Below, piece after piece: positions 44,674-53,054 of a stretch of DNA of 64,000 nt (within the stretch, counting starts at the first letter, position 1; each line of letters begins with the position of its first letter). This DNA comes from an uncultured Tessaracoccus sp. (lineage in GTDB: Bacteria; Actinomycetota; Actinomycetes; Propionibacteriales; Propionibacteriaceae). A program made the translations under genes and the position numbers. Where the stretch lies: the NCBI RefSeq assembly GCF_943914565.1, contig NZ_CALUCN010000009.1:1-64000 (forward strand). The letters run 5' to 3'. A model generated the notes under the pieces. That model made no database searches. It was not told the DNA's origin and saw only the letters and a program-made list of their open reading frames with translations.

Positions 44674-45440
44674 CGCTGGTCCTCCTTCGTGCTTGCCAGG
44701 ATCTCGACGAGGTGGATCGTCTGCACCGGCTGCCCTTGGCGGTGCAGGATGCCACCGATGTTCATGAGGCACGCGTGGTCGCCGCCGGTGAGGTACTCGG
44801 CGCCGCTGTCGACGGCGTGGGCGGCCTTGTCCTGCGCCATCGCCACCGAGACGTCGCTGTTCTTCAGCGAGAACGTGCCGCCGAAGCCGCAGCACTCCGT
44901 CGCGCCGTCCAGGTCGACGAGCTCGATGCCGTCGACGGCGCGCAGCAGCTGCATCGGCCGGTCGCCCAGCTTGGTGATGCGCATGCCGTGGCACGACGGG
45001 TGGTAGGCCACCTTGTGCGGGAACCAGGCACCGACGTCGGTCACGCCCAGGACGTCGACCAGGAACTCGGAGATGTCGTAGGTGCGCGTCGCGACGTCGG
45101 CCGCCTCCCTGGCGAGCCCCTCGTCGCCGACGTGGCGCGCGATCATCTCGTGCTGGTGGCGGACGGACCCGACGCATGAACCCGACGGCGCCACGACGTA
45201 GCGATGCTCGCCGAACGTGCGCACGTAGTTGCGCACCGTGTTCTCGGTCTCCTTGAAATAGCCGGTGTTGGCCATGATCTGGCCGCAGCAGGTCTGCGAG
45301 CGCGGGTACTCGACGGTGCAACCGAGCCGCTCGAGGAGCTTGACGGTGGCGATCGGGACGGAGGGTTGCACGGTGTCGGCGATGCAGGTCGCGAACAGTG
45401 CGACCGTCACCCCGGCCCCGGGCAGTGCGGTGGTGGTCAT
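44670..45440 (-). CDS. lutA: LutA-type lactate utilisation protein (CCG domains)
   Basis: A 256-residue protein with two cysteine-rich CCG domains, as in the heterodisulfide-reductase/GlpC group. The first is CTVEYPRSQTCCGQIMANTGY (about residue 50), the second LDGATECCGFGGTFSLKN (about 195). SGSCVGSVRH and AYHPSCHGMR hold the paired Cys residues. AAAGGAG precedes the ATG at 45440 by 6 bases. It follows lldP after 11 bp. Confidence 0.93.
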   Translation of the reverse strand: MTTTALPGAGVTVALFATCIADTVQPSVPIATVKLLERLGCTVEYPRSQTCCGQIMANTGYFKETENTVRNYVRTFGEHRYVVAPSGSCVGSVRHQHEMIARHVGDEGLAREAADVATRTYDISEFLVDVLGVTDVGAWFPHKVAYHPSCHGMRITKLGDRPMQLLRAVDGIELVDLDGATECCGFGGTFSLKNSDVSVAMAQDKAAHAVDSGAEYLTGGDHACLMNIGGILHRQGQPVQTIHLVEILASTKEDQR

Positions 45441-45451
45441 GGTGACTCCTT

Positions 45452-47143
45452 TCAGATGAGCCAGCTGAGGACGGGAGTGGACATGAGGAAGACGAGGACA
45501 CACATCAGCACCAGCAGGATGATGCTCCAGCGGAAGACCTTGCGCAGGATCACCGACTCGGCGCCGGCCAGGCCGATCGCCGTCGCGGCAATCGTGAGCG
45601 ACTGCGGCGAGATCATCTTGCCGACGACGCCACCGGCCGCGTTGGAGCCGACGAGGAGCTGGCGCATGGCGAGCTCGCCCAGGTGGCTGCCGGGTCCGAT
45701 CTGCTCACCGACGGTGGACTGCAGGCCGGAGAAGAGGATGTTCGCCGAGGTGTCGGAGCCGGTGACGTAGGTGCCGATCCAGCCGAGCACCGGCGCGAGG
45801 AGGGCGTAGAGGCTGCCCGCGGCGGCGATGAAGAAGCCGAGCGCCAGGGTCTGGCCGGAGTCGCCCATCACGTAGGCGAGCGCGACGACGAACCCGATCG
45901 TGACGGCGGACATCTTCATGCGCTTGACGTTCGTCCACAGCACCTGGAAGATCCGGACGAAGGACATGCGGTAGACGAGGCCGGTGGCGATCGCCACGAG
46001 CGCGAGCAAAATGCCGGGCGACGAGGCCCAGGGCAGCGTGTAGGTCTGGTGCGCGGCGGGCTGGCCGGCCACGTCGAGGAGATCGCCCAGCCACGGCCAG
46101 CTGAACGAGACGTCGAGGGACTTCAGCCACGCCTTGACCACGGGGATCGCGGCCACGGCGAACACGACGATCACCATGAGGTACGGCACGACGGCCATGA
46201 GGATGCGGCCACCGGTGAGCGGCGCCTGGTCGGCGTCGTCGTGCTTGGCCGGCGTCCAGTCGCGCTCGACCTCGGGGGCGAGCAGGCCGCCGATGCGCTG
46301 GTCGACCCCGGCGTCGCGGTGCGGCGTCCAGACGCGCAGGAACAGCAGCGTCGTCGCGACGCTCACGACCGCGGCGAACATCTCGGTGAGGTTGAACAGC
46401 TGGGTGGAGCTCACGATCCACTTCGTGGCGCCGAAGGAGACTCCGATCACGAGGCCGACGGGCCAGCACTGCGTGAGGCCCTTGCGACCGTCCATGACCA
46501 GCAGGATGAGGAACGGCACGACGAGGCTCAGCAGCGCGGTGATGCGTCCGCTGATCGGTGCGATCGTGAGGACGTCGAGCTTCGCCACCTGCGCGGCGAC
46601 CACGACCGGCAGGCCGACGGCGCCGAACGCGACCGGCACGGTGTTGGCGAGCAGCGCCACCATCGCCGCGCGGACCGGGGCGAACCCGACGGCGATGAGC
46701 ATCGCAGCCGTGATCGCGACGGGGGCGCCATAGCCGGCGAGGGCCTCGAGGAGGCCGCCGAAGCTGAACGCGATGATCAGGCCGACGACGCGGGGGTCGT
46801 CGGAGATCAGGAAGAAGGTGCGTCGCAGGTCCTCGAACCGGCCCGACGCCACGGTGACCTCGTACATCCAGATCGCCGTGAGCAGGATCCACACGATCGG
46901 GAACAGGCCGTAGAGGAAGCCGTGGGCGCTCGTCGACAGGCCGAGCAGGATCGGCATGCCGAACGCGGTCGCCGCGACGACGAGCGCCACACCCCACGAG
47001 AAGATCGCCGCGAGGTGCGCCTTCCAGCGCAACGCGCCGAGGGTGATGAGCATCGCCAGCACGGGCAGGGCGGCCAGCAGCGCTGAGAGCCACTGGGCAC
47101 CCATCGGGTCGGTGGACGGGCTGAACGTCTCCAACAACGTCAT
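45452..47143 (-). CDS. lldP: L-lactate permease
   Basis: A 563-residue multi-spanning proton-lactate symporter of the LctP family. Hydrophobic helices alternate throughout. Family blocks include FSFGGLLEALAGYGAPVAITAAMLIAVGF, NTVPVAFGAVGLPVV and the C-terminal GTYVTGSDTSANILFSGLQSTVGEQIG followed by SNAAGGVVGKMISPQSLTIA. GGAG stands before the ATG at 47143. A FadR-type palindrome lies 46 bp upstream. It is the first structural gene of the lactate operon. Confidence 0.95.
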   Translation of the reverse strand: MTLLETFSPSTDPMGAQWLSALLAALPVLAMLITLGALRWKAHLAAIFSWGVALVVAATAFGMPILLGLSTSAHGFLYGLFPIVWILLTAIWMYEVTVASGRFEDLRRTFFLISDDPRVVGLIIAFSFGGLLEALAGYGAPVAITAAMLIAVGFAPVRAAMVALLANTVPVAFGAVGLPVVVAAQVAKLDVLTIAPISGRITALLSLVVPFLILLVMDGRKGLTQCWPVGLVIGVSFGATKWIVSSTQLFNLTEMFAAVVSVATTLLFLRVWTPHRDAGVDQRIGGLLAPEVERDWTPAKHDDADQAPLTGGRILMAVVPYLMVIVVFAVAAIPVVKAWLKSLDVSFSWPWLGDLLDVAGQPAAHQTYTLPWASSPGILLALVAIATGLVYRMSFVRIFQVLWTNVKRMKMSAVTIGFVVALAYVMGDSGQTLALGFFIAAAGSLYALLAPVLGWIGTYVTGSDTSANILFSGLQSTVGEQIGPGSHLGELAMRQLLVGSNAAGGVVGKMISPQSLTIAATAIGLAGAESVILRKVFRWSIILLVLMCVLVFLMSTPVLSWLI

Positions 47144-47188
47144 CGGAACTCCATCGTTCGTCGGGGGTTCGACCGTGCCCGGTGCGCC

Positions 47189-47205
47189 AATAGGTCGAAC
47201 CAATT
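47189..47205 (-). promoter_or_regulatory. Operator-like palindrome for the lactate regulator
   Basis: AATTGGT-TCG-ACCTATT is symmetrical except at one base pair (AATnGGT-N3-ACCnATT). It matches 7 of 8 fixed bases of the GntR/FadR-type site used by lactate regulators such as C. glutamicum LldR (TNGT-N3-ACNA arrangement). It lies between the regulator gene and lldP, 46 bp before the lldP ATG. Confidence 0.55.
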
Positions 47206-47236
47206 ACTGGACGACTCCACTTTAGCAGAGCGGGTC

Positions 47237-47938
47237 TCAGGACAGGAACAGCGCCCCCGCCGAACTGCGGATGTGGGCGTCGACGCGGTCCGCTGCGAGC
47301 GCGCCGTTGCCGGTGGCGATCGCCTCGTAGATCCCGCGGTGCTCCTCGCACAGCACCGAACGGAGGCGTTGCCAGTCCTCCATCCTGAGCGAGGCGCGGT
47401 GGATCGGGCTGCGCAGCGCCTCCCGGATCGCGAGCGTGAGGTCGGCGAGCAGCGGGTTGCCGGCCACGACCGCGATCTCCATGTGGAACGAGGTGTCGAG
47501 GTCGTTGTACTCCGTGAGCTCGTCGGTGCCGTCCATCTCGTCGATGAGCTCCTCGAGCCGCCCGAGGTCGGCCAGGGTGTGCTGACGGGCGGCGAGGGCA
47601 CACGTGGCGCGCTCAAGTGCGACGCGCGTCTCGGAGAGGTCGTTCTCGGACTGCGACGCCGTCGCCAGGTGCAGCTGGAACATCCGGCTGAGCGCGCGTC
47701 CCTGCATCGCGATGATGCGGGTGCCGCGCCCCGGCCCCGGGCTCGACTCGAGCACGCCGTAGGCCTGCAGCCCGCGGATCGCCTCGCGCACCGCGCCTCG
47801 GCTCACGCCGAGCTCGGCGGAGAGCTCGCGCTCGCCGGGGAGCCGGTCCCCCACCTGCATCCTCCCGGAGAGGATCGCCTCCTGGATGTGGGACGACGCG
47901 AGCAGGTGCCCGCGCAGTTCACCGCGCGATGTCGTCAT
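47237..47938 (-). CDS. FadR-type GntR regulator of lactate genes
   Basis: A 233-residue transcription factor. The N-terminal winged helix-turn-helix shows IQEAILSGRMQVGDRLPGERELSAELGVSRGAVREAIRGLQAYGVLESSPGPGRGTRI. The C-terminal helical FCD-like ligand domain contains DTSFHMEIAVVAGNPLLADL and HRGIYEAIATGNGALAADRVDAHI, with metal-binding Asp/His positions. The ATG at 47938 overlaps the aroB end by 20 bases and has GGAGG upstream, so it is partly read from the aro operon. Its place beside lldP-lutABC suggests a lactate sensor (LldR/LutR-like). Confidence 0.88.
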   Translation of the reverse strand: MTTSRGELRGHLLASSHIQEAILSGRMQVGDRLPGERELSAELGVSRGAVREAIRGLQAYGVLESSPGPGRGTRIIAMQGRALSRMFQLHLATASQSENDLSETRVALERATCALAARQHTLADLGRLEELIDEMDGTDELTEYNDLDTSFHMEIAVVAGNPLLADLTLAIREALRSPIHRASLRMEDWQRLRSVLCEEHRGIYEAIATGNGALAADRVDAHIRSSAGALFLS

Positions 47939-48980
47939 AGCAGGCCTCCAGACAGGCCTCGTCGGGCCCCTCGATGATGCTCGGACGTCCCTCGGCCCGC
48001 AGCCCGACGAGCCGCAGCGTCGCGCCGCGGGCCTTCTTGTCGAGGGCCATCCAGGGTCGAAGCTCATCGTAGGGCGCGTCGACGTGGACCGGGAGGCCGA
48101 GTCCGGTGAGCAGCGCGTCGGTGCGGTCCACAACGGCCGCGTCGAGCCCCAGCAGCTGCTGCGAGACGCGGGCGACCCACGCCATGCCGACCGCGATCGC
48201 CTCGCCGTGGCGCCACGTGTACCCGGACCACGCCTCGATGGCGTGGCCGAGGGTGTGCCCGTAGTTGAGCGTCTCGCGGCCGACCCGGTCCCCCGTCGAC
48301 GTGCGCTCGCGGAGGTCGCGTGCGACGACGCCGGCCTTCACCTGTACCGCGCGACGCACGGCCTCGGCGAACGTCGGCGAGGTGGTGTCGAGCACGTCCG
48401 GACGGGCGACGAGGTCCAGGATGGCCGTGTCCGCGATGAAGCCGCACTTCACCACCTCGGCGAGTCCCGCTCGGACCTCCGCCTCGGGCAGCGAGTCGAG
48501 CAGCGTGAAGTCGCAGAGCACCGCGCGCGGCTCGTGGAACGCGCCGACCAGGTTCTTCCCCGCGGGCAGGTTGATGCCGGTCTTGCCGCCGACCGCGGCG
48601 TCGACCATCGCGAGCACGGTGGTGGGCACGGTGACGAGGTCGACGCCACGCAGCCACGTCGCCGCGACGAACCCGGCGAGGTCGGTGGTGCTGCCCCCAC
48701 CGATGCCGACGACGGCGGCGTTTCGGGTGAAGCCGGCACCGGCGAGGAGCCGCCAGCAGGCGTCCACCACGGCGGGCGTCTTGGCCGCCTCCGCGTCGGG
48801 CACGGGAATGCGGAGCGTGGACTGGCTGATCAGCGCCTCGACGCGGTCGGCAAGGTGCGGCAGCGCTTCCGGGTACACGATCGCGACGCTGCTCGCGCCG
48901 TCGATCGCACCCGGCAGCTCGGTGAGGACGCCGGGGCCCAGGTGCACGTCGTAGGGGTGCTCGGTGTGGACACGGATCAC
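47919..48980 (-). CDS. aroB: 3-dehydroquinate synthase
   Basis: A 353-residue NAD- and metal-dependent enzyme turning DAHP into 3-dehydroquinate, step 2 of the shikimate pathway. VVGIGGGSTTDLAGFVAATWLRGVDLVTVPTTVLAMVDAAVGGKTGINLPAGKN is diagnostic. The zinc ligands come from GLAEVVKCG and the NYGHTLGHAIEAWSGYTWRHGEAIAVGM region. The start is GTG at 48980, overlapping the aroK stop (GTGA). In many actinobacteria efp follows shortly; here the lactate module intervenes. Confidence 0.96.
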   Translation of the reverse strand: MIRVHTEHPYDVHLGPGVLTELPGAIDGASSVAIVYPEALPHLADRVEALISQSTLRIPVPDAEAAKTPAVVDACWRLLAGAGFTRNAAVVGIGGGSTTDLAGFVAATWLRGVDLVTVPTTVLAMVDAAVGGKTGINLPAGKNLVGAFHEPRAVLCDFTLLDSLPEAEVRAGLAEVVKCGFIADTAILDLVARPDVLDTTSPTFAEAVRRAVQVKAGVVARDLRERTSTGDRVGRETLNYGHTLGHAIEAWSGYTWRHGEAIAVGMAWVARVSQQLLGLDAAVVDRTDALLTGLGLPVHVDAPYDELRPWMALDKKARGATLRLVGLRAEGRPSIIEGPDEACLEACYDDIAR

Positions 48981-49471
48981 GGTTGGCGCTCCTCGGCGAG
49001 TTCGTCGGCGACCTCGATGCTGCCACGGCCGTCGGTCTCGACGACCTGGGTGGCCACCTGCTCGTAGTAGGGCGTGCGCTCGGCGAGGAGCGCGATGAGG
49101 CGGGCGCGGGTGTTGCCGAGCAGCAGCGGACGCGCGGTGTTCATGCCCACCCTGCGCGACGCCTGGCCCGCAGAGACCTTCAACCAGATGACGTCGTGGC
49201 CTGCGAGTGCTTCGCGGATGCGCGGGTTCATCACCGCTCCCCCGCCGAGCGAGACGACGTCGGCGACGTCCAGCAGCTCGAGGGTCGCCTCCTCCTCCGC
49301 GGCGCGGAAGTAGGGCTCGCCCTCGTCGGCGAAGATGTCGCGGATGGGCTTGCCGAGCACCTCCTCGATGCGCTGGTCGACGTCGACGAACGTGCGGCCG
49401 AGCTTCCTGGCCATCCGCTTGCCGACCGAGGTCTTGCCCGCTCCGGGGGCACCGACGAGCACGATGCTCAT
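48977..49471 (-). CDS. aroK: Shikimate kinase
   Basis: A 164-residue P-loop kinase forming shikimate-3-phosphate. Walker A is GAPGAGKT at 7-14. DVDQRIEEVLGKPIRDIFADEGEPYFRAAEEEAT binds shikimate, and VVSLGGGAVMNPRIREAL holds the GGG motif; RPLLLGNTRARLIALLAERTPYYEQVA is the lid region. The ATG overlaps the aroC stop (ATGA). Confidence 0.95.
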   Translation of the reverse strand: MSIVLVGAPGAGKTSVGKRMARKLGRTFVDVDQRIEEVLGKPIRDIFADEGEPYFRAAEEEATLELLDVADVVSLGGGAVMNPRIREALAGHDVIWLKVSAGQASRRVGMNTARPLLLGNTRARLIALLAERTPYYEQVATQVVETDGRGSIEVADELAEERQP

Positions 49472-50661
49472 GCGAGCCCCAGCCCGCGTTCGTGCACGTC
49501 GGCCAGGTAGGCGGCCGCGTTGCGGCGCGTCTCGTCGACCGAGTCGCCGCCGAACTTCTCGAGCGCCGAGTCGGCGAGCACGAGCGCGACCATCGCCTCG
49601 CAGACGACGCCCGCGGCGGGGACCGCGCACACGTCGCTGCGCTGGTGATGGGCGCGTGCTTCCTCGCCGGTGCGCACGTCGACGGTGCGCAGCGCCCGCG
49701 GCACCGTCGAGATGGGCTTCATCGCGGCGCGCACACGGAGCACCTCGCCGGTGCTCATGCCGCCCTCGGTGCCGCCGGCGTGGCGGGACGCGCGGTGCAT
49801 GCCGGGCAGGATCTCGTCGTGTGCCTGTGAGCCGCGAATGCGCGCGAGCTCGAAGCCGTCGCCCAACTCGACGCCCTTGATGGCCTGGATGCCCATGAGC
49901 GCACCGGCGAGGCGCGCGTCGAGGCGGCGGTCGCCCTGCACGTGGGAGCCGAGGCCGGGTGGAAGGCCGTGGGCGAGCACCTCGACGACGCCGCCGAGCG
50001 TGTCGCCCTCCTTGTGGCAGGCCTCGACCTCGGCGAGCATGCGCGTGGATGCCTCGGCGTCGAAGCAGCGCAGCGGGTCGGCGTCGATGGCGTCGAGGTC
50101 GTCGGGGGTGGGCAGCGTGTCCGCGGCGGCGCGCACGGGGCCGAGCTCGACGACGTGGCTCAGCACGCGCACACCGAGCGCCTGGTCGAGGAACGCCATC
50201 GCGACGGTGCCGAGCGCGACGCGGGCGGCCGTCTCGCGCGCCGACGCGCGTTCGAGGACGGGCCGGGCCTCGTCGAACGCGTACTTCTGCATGCCGACGA
50301 GGTCGGCGTGGCCGGGCCTGGGACGGGTGAGGGCGGCGCCGCGGGCCTGCCCCTCGAGTTCCGCCGGGTCCACCTCGCCCGGCGCCATGACCTGCCGCCA
50401 CTTCGGCCACTCGGTGTTGCCGATCTCGATCGCGATCGGGGAGCCCAGGGTCTCGCCGTGGCGGAACCCGGCCAGCAGGCGCAGCTGGTCCGCCTCGAAC
50501 CTCATGCGGGCTCCCCGGCCCGCGCCGAGGCGACGGCGGGCGAGGTTGTGCGCCAGCTCCCGCTCCCCCACCCGGACGTGCGCAGGAATGCCCTCCATCG
50601 TCGCGACGAGGGACTGGCCATGGGACTCTCCGGCGGTGAGGAATCTGAGCATGCTGGCCAT
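49468..50661 (-). CDS. aroC: Chorismate synthase
   Basis: A 397-residue FMN-dependent enzyme making chorismate from EPSP, the last shikimate step. LRFLTAGESHGQSLVATMEGIPAHV, RPGHADLVGMQKYAFDEARPVLERASARETAARVA and RHAGGTEGGMSTGEVLRVRAAMKPIST are the three family signatures, all intact. The ATG at 50661 (MASMLRF) is taken; an ATG at 50652 is also possible. The gap to aroE is 4 bp. Its product feeds tyrA and pabAB in this same window. Confidence 0.96.
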   Translation of the reverse strand: MASMLRFLTAGESHGQSLVATMEGIPAHVRVGERELAHNLARRRLGAGRGARMRFEADQLRLLAGFRHGETLGSPIAIEIGNTEWPKWRQVMAPGEVDPAELEGQARGAALTRPRPGHADLVGMQKYAFDEARPVLERASARETAARVALGTVAMAFLDQALGVRVLSHVVELGPVRAAADTLPTPDDLDAIDADPLRCFDAEASTRMLAEVEACHKEGDTLGGVVEVLAHGLPPGLGSHVQGDRRLDARLAGALMGIQAIKGVELGDGFELARIRGSQAHDEILPGMHRASRHAGGTEGGMSTGEVLRVRAAMKPISTVPRALRTVDVRTGEEARAHHQRSDVCAVPAAGVVCEAMVALVLADSALEKFGGDSVDETRRNAAAYLADVHERGLGLA

Positions 50662-50665
50662 TGTC

Positions 50666-51481
50666 TCAGACCCCGCGGCGGGCACGAAGCTCCTGGTCGG
50701 CTGCCGAGCGCAGCTCGCGGAACCCCACCTCGTGTCCGGTGAGGAGTCGGAACTGGTCCACCGCCTGGCCCGCGAGCAGGTCGAGGCCGTCGAGCACGGG
50801 CGTGCCGACGTCGGCCGCGGCGCGCGCGAGGGCCGTCGGCCACAGGTCGTAGACGCAGTCGAACACGGCCCCCGTGCAGCGAGCGAGGGTGGCCGCGTGG
50901 GGCGCGACCGCGTCGGAGGGGATGGTGTTGATGAGCAGCCCTGCGAGGCCCGGATCGGTGCCGAGCGGGTGGACCCACGTCCTGATGTCGTGGTCCGCGC
51001 CGAGCTCGAACAGGGCCTGGGCGCGTTCGGGCCGTCGCGCGAGCACGATGATCTCTCGGGTGCCGAGCTCAGCGAGCGCGACGAACGCGGACCGTGCGGT
51101 CGCGCCGTTGCCGACGATCACCGCGCGCATCGTCGGGGGCAGACGGTGGGCGCGCAGGGCCCGGATGAAGCCGGTGACGTCGGTGTTGTGGACGGTGGGG
51201 TGATCGCCCAGGCAGAGGGTGTTGCCGGCGCCGGTGAGCCGGGCGTACTCGTCGGGTTCACCGAGCGCGAGGATCGCCGGCTTGTGCGGGGCCGTCACGC
51301 TGAAGCCGGCCCACGTCGGGTCCTCGAGCTTGGGGCGCAGGAAGTCGTCGAGGTCCTCGGACGCGACGCTGACGGCGTCGTAGCGCCAGTCGTCGAGGCG
51401 GTACCGGGCATAGCCGGCCCGGTACATCGCCGGCGAGAGCGAGTGCTCCGCCGGGTCGCCGATGACTGCGCAGCGCCTCAC
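50666..51481 (-). CDS. aroE: Shikimate dehydrogenase
   Basis: A 271-residue NADP-linked reductase of 3-dehydroshikimate. CAVIGDPAEHSLSPAMYRAGYA, the catalytic Lys in GFSVTAPHK and the Asp in HNTDVTGFIRAL are present. The NADP-binding motif VIVGNGATARSAFVAL has Asn in place of the usual second Gly-Ala. The GTG at 51481 overlaps the mltG stop (GTGA); a GTG at 51493 would add four residues. Confidence 0.92.
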   Translation of the reverse strand: MRRCAVIGDPAEHSLSPAMYRAGYARYRLDDWRYDAVSVASEDLDDFLRPKLEDPTWAGFSVTAPHKPAILALGEPDEYARLTGAGNTLCLGDHPTVHNTDVTGFIRALRAHRLPPTMRAVIVGNGATARSAFVALAELGTREIIVLARRPERAQALFELGADHDIRTWVHPLGTDPGLAGLLINTIPSDAVAPHAATLARCTGAVFDCVYDLWPTALARAAADVGTPVLDGLDLLAGQAVDQFRLLTGHEVGFRELRSAADQELRARRGV

Positions 51482-52593
51482 TTGCCGGAGCACTTTCCGG
51501 GGTGCGACTTGCAGTACTGCTGGAAGAGCTTCACGTTCTGGTTGTGCTCCTCGAGCGTGTTGGCGAAGCGCGTCTCGCCCGTGTCGAGGTTCACCGTCAC
51601 GAAGTAGAGCGCGTCGGTGTCGGCCGGGCTGAGGGCCGCCTTGATCGCCGTCTCACCGGGGTTGTTGATCGGGCCGGGCGGCAGACCGGTGTTGCGGTAG
51701 GTGTTGTAGGCCGAGTCGACCTGGCGCTGCTTCGGCGTCGTCGTCACCCCACCAGACTTGCCGACCACGTAGTGGACAGTCGAGTCCATCTCCAGCTTCA
51801 TGTCCTTCTTCAGCCGGTTGTAGATCACCGCGGCGACCATGGGCTGGTAGTCGGGGTCGTGCGTCTCGCCCTCGATGATCGACGCGACGGTGAGCGCCTC
51901 GAGCGGGCTGCGTTCGAGGGTCTTCGCGCGGCCGGCGATGTTCGTGCGCTCGGCGACGACGTTGAACTGCTGCACCTGCGTCTTGAGGATCTGCGTGGCG
52001 TTGATCGGCTCCTGCACGTCGTAGCGCGCCGGGAAGAGGAAGCCCTCGAGCCCGCCCGCGGGCGCCCAGCCGGGCAGCCCCAGCTCGCCACGCTTGGCGA
52101 CGGCGGCGTCGAGCTGCTCCTTGCTGACGCCCAACTCCTTCGTGATGCGCGCCTGCTGCTCCTTGAGCGTGGTGCCCTCCGGGAACGTGATCCAGATCCG
52201 CTTCAGGTTCGCGGGGTCCAGGAGCATCTCGAGCGCGTCCTCCGCGGGCAGCTCCTTGCGCAGCGTGAAGCGCCCGGCCTGGAGGCGGTCGGCCTTGCCG
52301 GACTTCTGGGCCTCGCTGCGGAACTTCCGCACCGACTTCACCACGCCGGCCTCGTAGAGGATGTCGCCGATCTGCGTGATGCCCGCGCCGGCAGGAATCA
52401 CGACGTCGACGTCGGCGGTGCCGGCGCCCACGAAGTCGTCGTCGGGGGTGGTGAACTCCACGTAGGCCTCACTGATCTTGTCGTAGGCGAACCAGCCACC
52501 GCCGACCAGCACGGCGAGCGCGAGCACGACGGCGAACGCGCCCCGGGCGCGGTACGCGATCTCGCGCCAGTTGGGGCCCTGTGCGGATGTCAT
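51478..52593 (-). CDS. mltG: Endolytic murein transglycosylase MltG
   Basis: A 371-residue membrane-anchored lytic transglycosylase thought to end nascent glycan strands. One N-terminal helix (GAFAVVLALAVLVGGGWFAY, about 18-37) follows a short cytoplasmic arm. A LysM-like part is followed by the YceG catalytic domain, with the Glu of ASIIEGETHDPDYQPMVAAVIYNRL near residue 235. TPKQRQVDSAYNTYRNTGLPPGPINNPGETAIKAAL is typical. The ATG overlaps the ruvX stop (ATGA). Confidence 0.94.
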   Translation of the reverse strand: MTSAQGPNWREIAYRARGAFAVVLALAVLVGGGWFAYDKISEAYVEFTTPDDDFVGAGTADVDVVIPAGAGITQIGDILYEAGVVKSVRKFRSEAQKSGKADRLQAGRFTLRKELPAEDALEMLLDPANLKRIWITFPEGTTLKEQQARITKELGVSKEQLDAAVAKRGELGLPGWAPAGGLEGFLFPARYDVQEPINATQILKTQVQQFNVVAERTNIAGRAKTLERSPLEALTVASIIEGETHDPDYQPMVAAVIYNRLKKDMKLEMDSTVHYVVGKSGGVTTTPKQRQVDSAYNTYRNTGLPPGPINNPGETAIKAALSPADTDALYFVTVNLDTGETRFANTLEEHNQNVKLFQQYCKSHPGKCSGK

Positions 52594-53054
52594 TCGTCCT
52601 CGCTTCCCTGGATCAGTTCGCCGACCACGTCGCCGGTGCGGCCCTCGGCGTCGATCGCCGACTGGAGGATCTCCATGGCTGCGGCTTGGTCGATGATTGC
52701 ACGCTGGGAGCGGGTGCTGCGCCCGACACTCCCAAGACTACGCGAGGCACTCGCGGTGCTCATCCGCTCGTCGACGAGGCGCACCTCGACCGGCGCGATC
52801 CGGGCCGCGAGCTCAGCGGCCTTCGCGCTGACGAACTCGGCCGCGGGGCCGAACTCGCCGCGGAGGTTGATCGGCAGACCGACGTAGACCACCGTCGGCT
52901 CGTACTCCTCGACGATGGCATGCAGGGCGGGGAACTCGTCGCGGCCGGCCGGGACCGTGGCGACGGGGTGGGCGAACGTGGTGCGGGCGCCGCACGCGGC
53001 GACGCCGATCCTGGCCTTGCCCCAGTCGATGCCCAGCCTCGGGGACTCAGGCAT
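52590..53054 (-). CDS. ruvX: YqgF/RuvX-family putative Holliday-junction resolvase
   Basis: A 154-residue RNase H-like protein. LGIDWGKARIGVAACGA carries the first catalytic Asp; VVYVGLPINLRGEFGPAAE, VEVRLVDERMSTASASRSL and the final Asp in IIDQAAAMEILQ complete the site. Trp replaces the common Phe/Tyr of the GIDxG motif neighbourhood. It is annotated as a resolvase, but roles in 16S rRNA maturation are reported for the family. It overlaps alaS by 8 bases. Confidence 0.93.
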   Translation of the reverse strand: MPESPRLGIDWGKARIGVAACGARTTFAHPVATVPAGRDEFPALHAIVEEYEPTVVYVGLPINLRGEFGPAAEFVSAKAAELAARIAPVEVRLVDERMSTASASRSLGSVGRSTRSQRAIIDQAAAMEILQSAIDAEGRTGDVVGELIQGSEDE

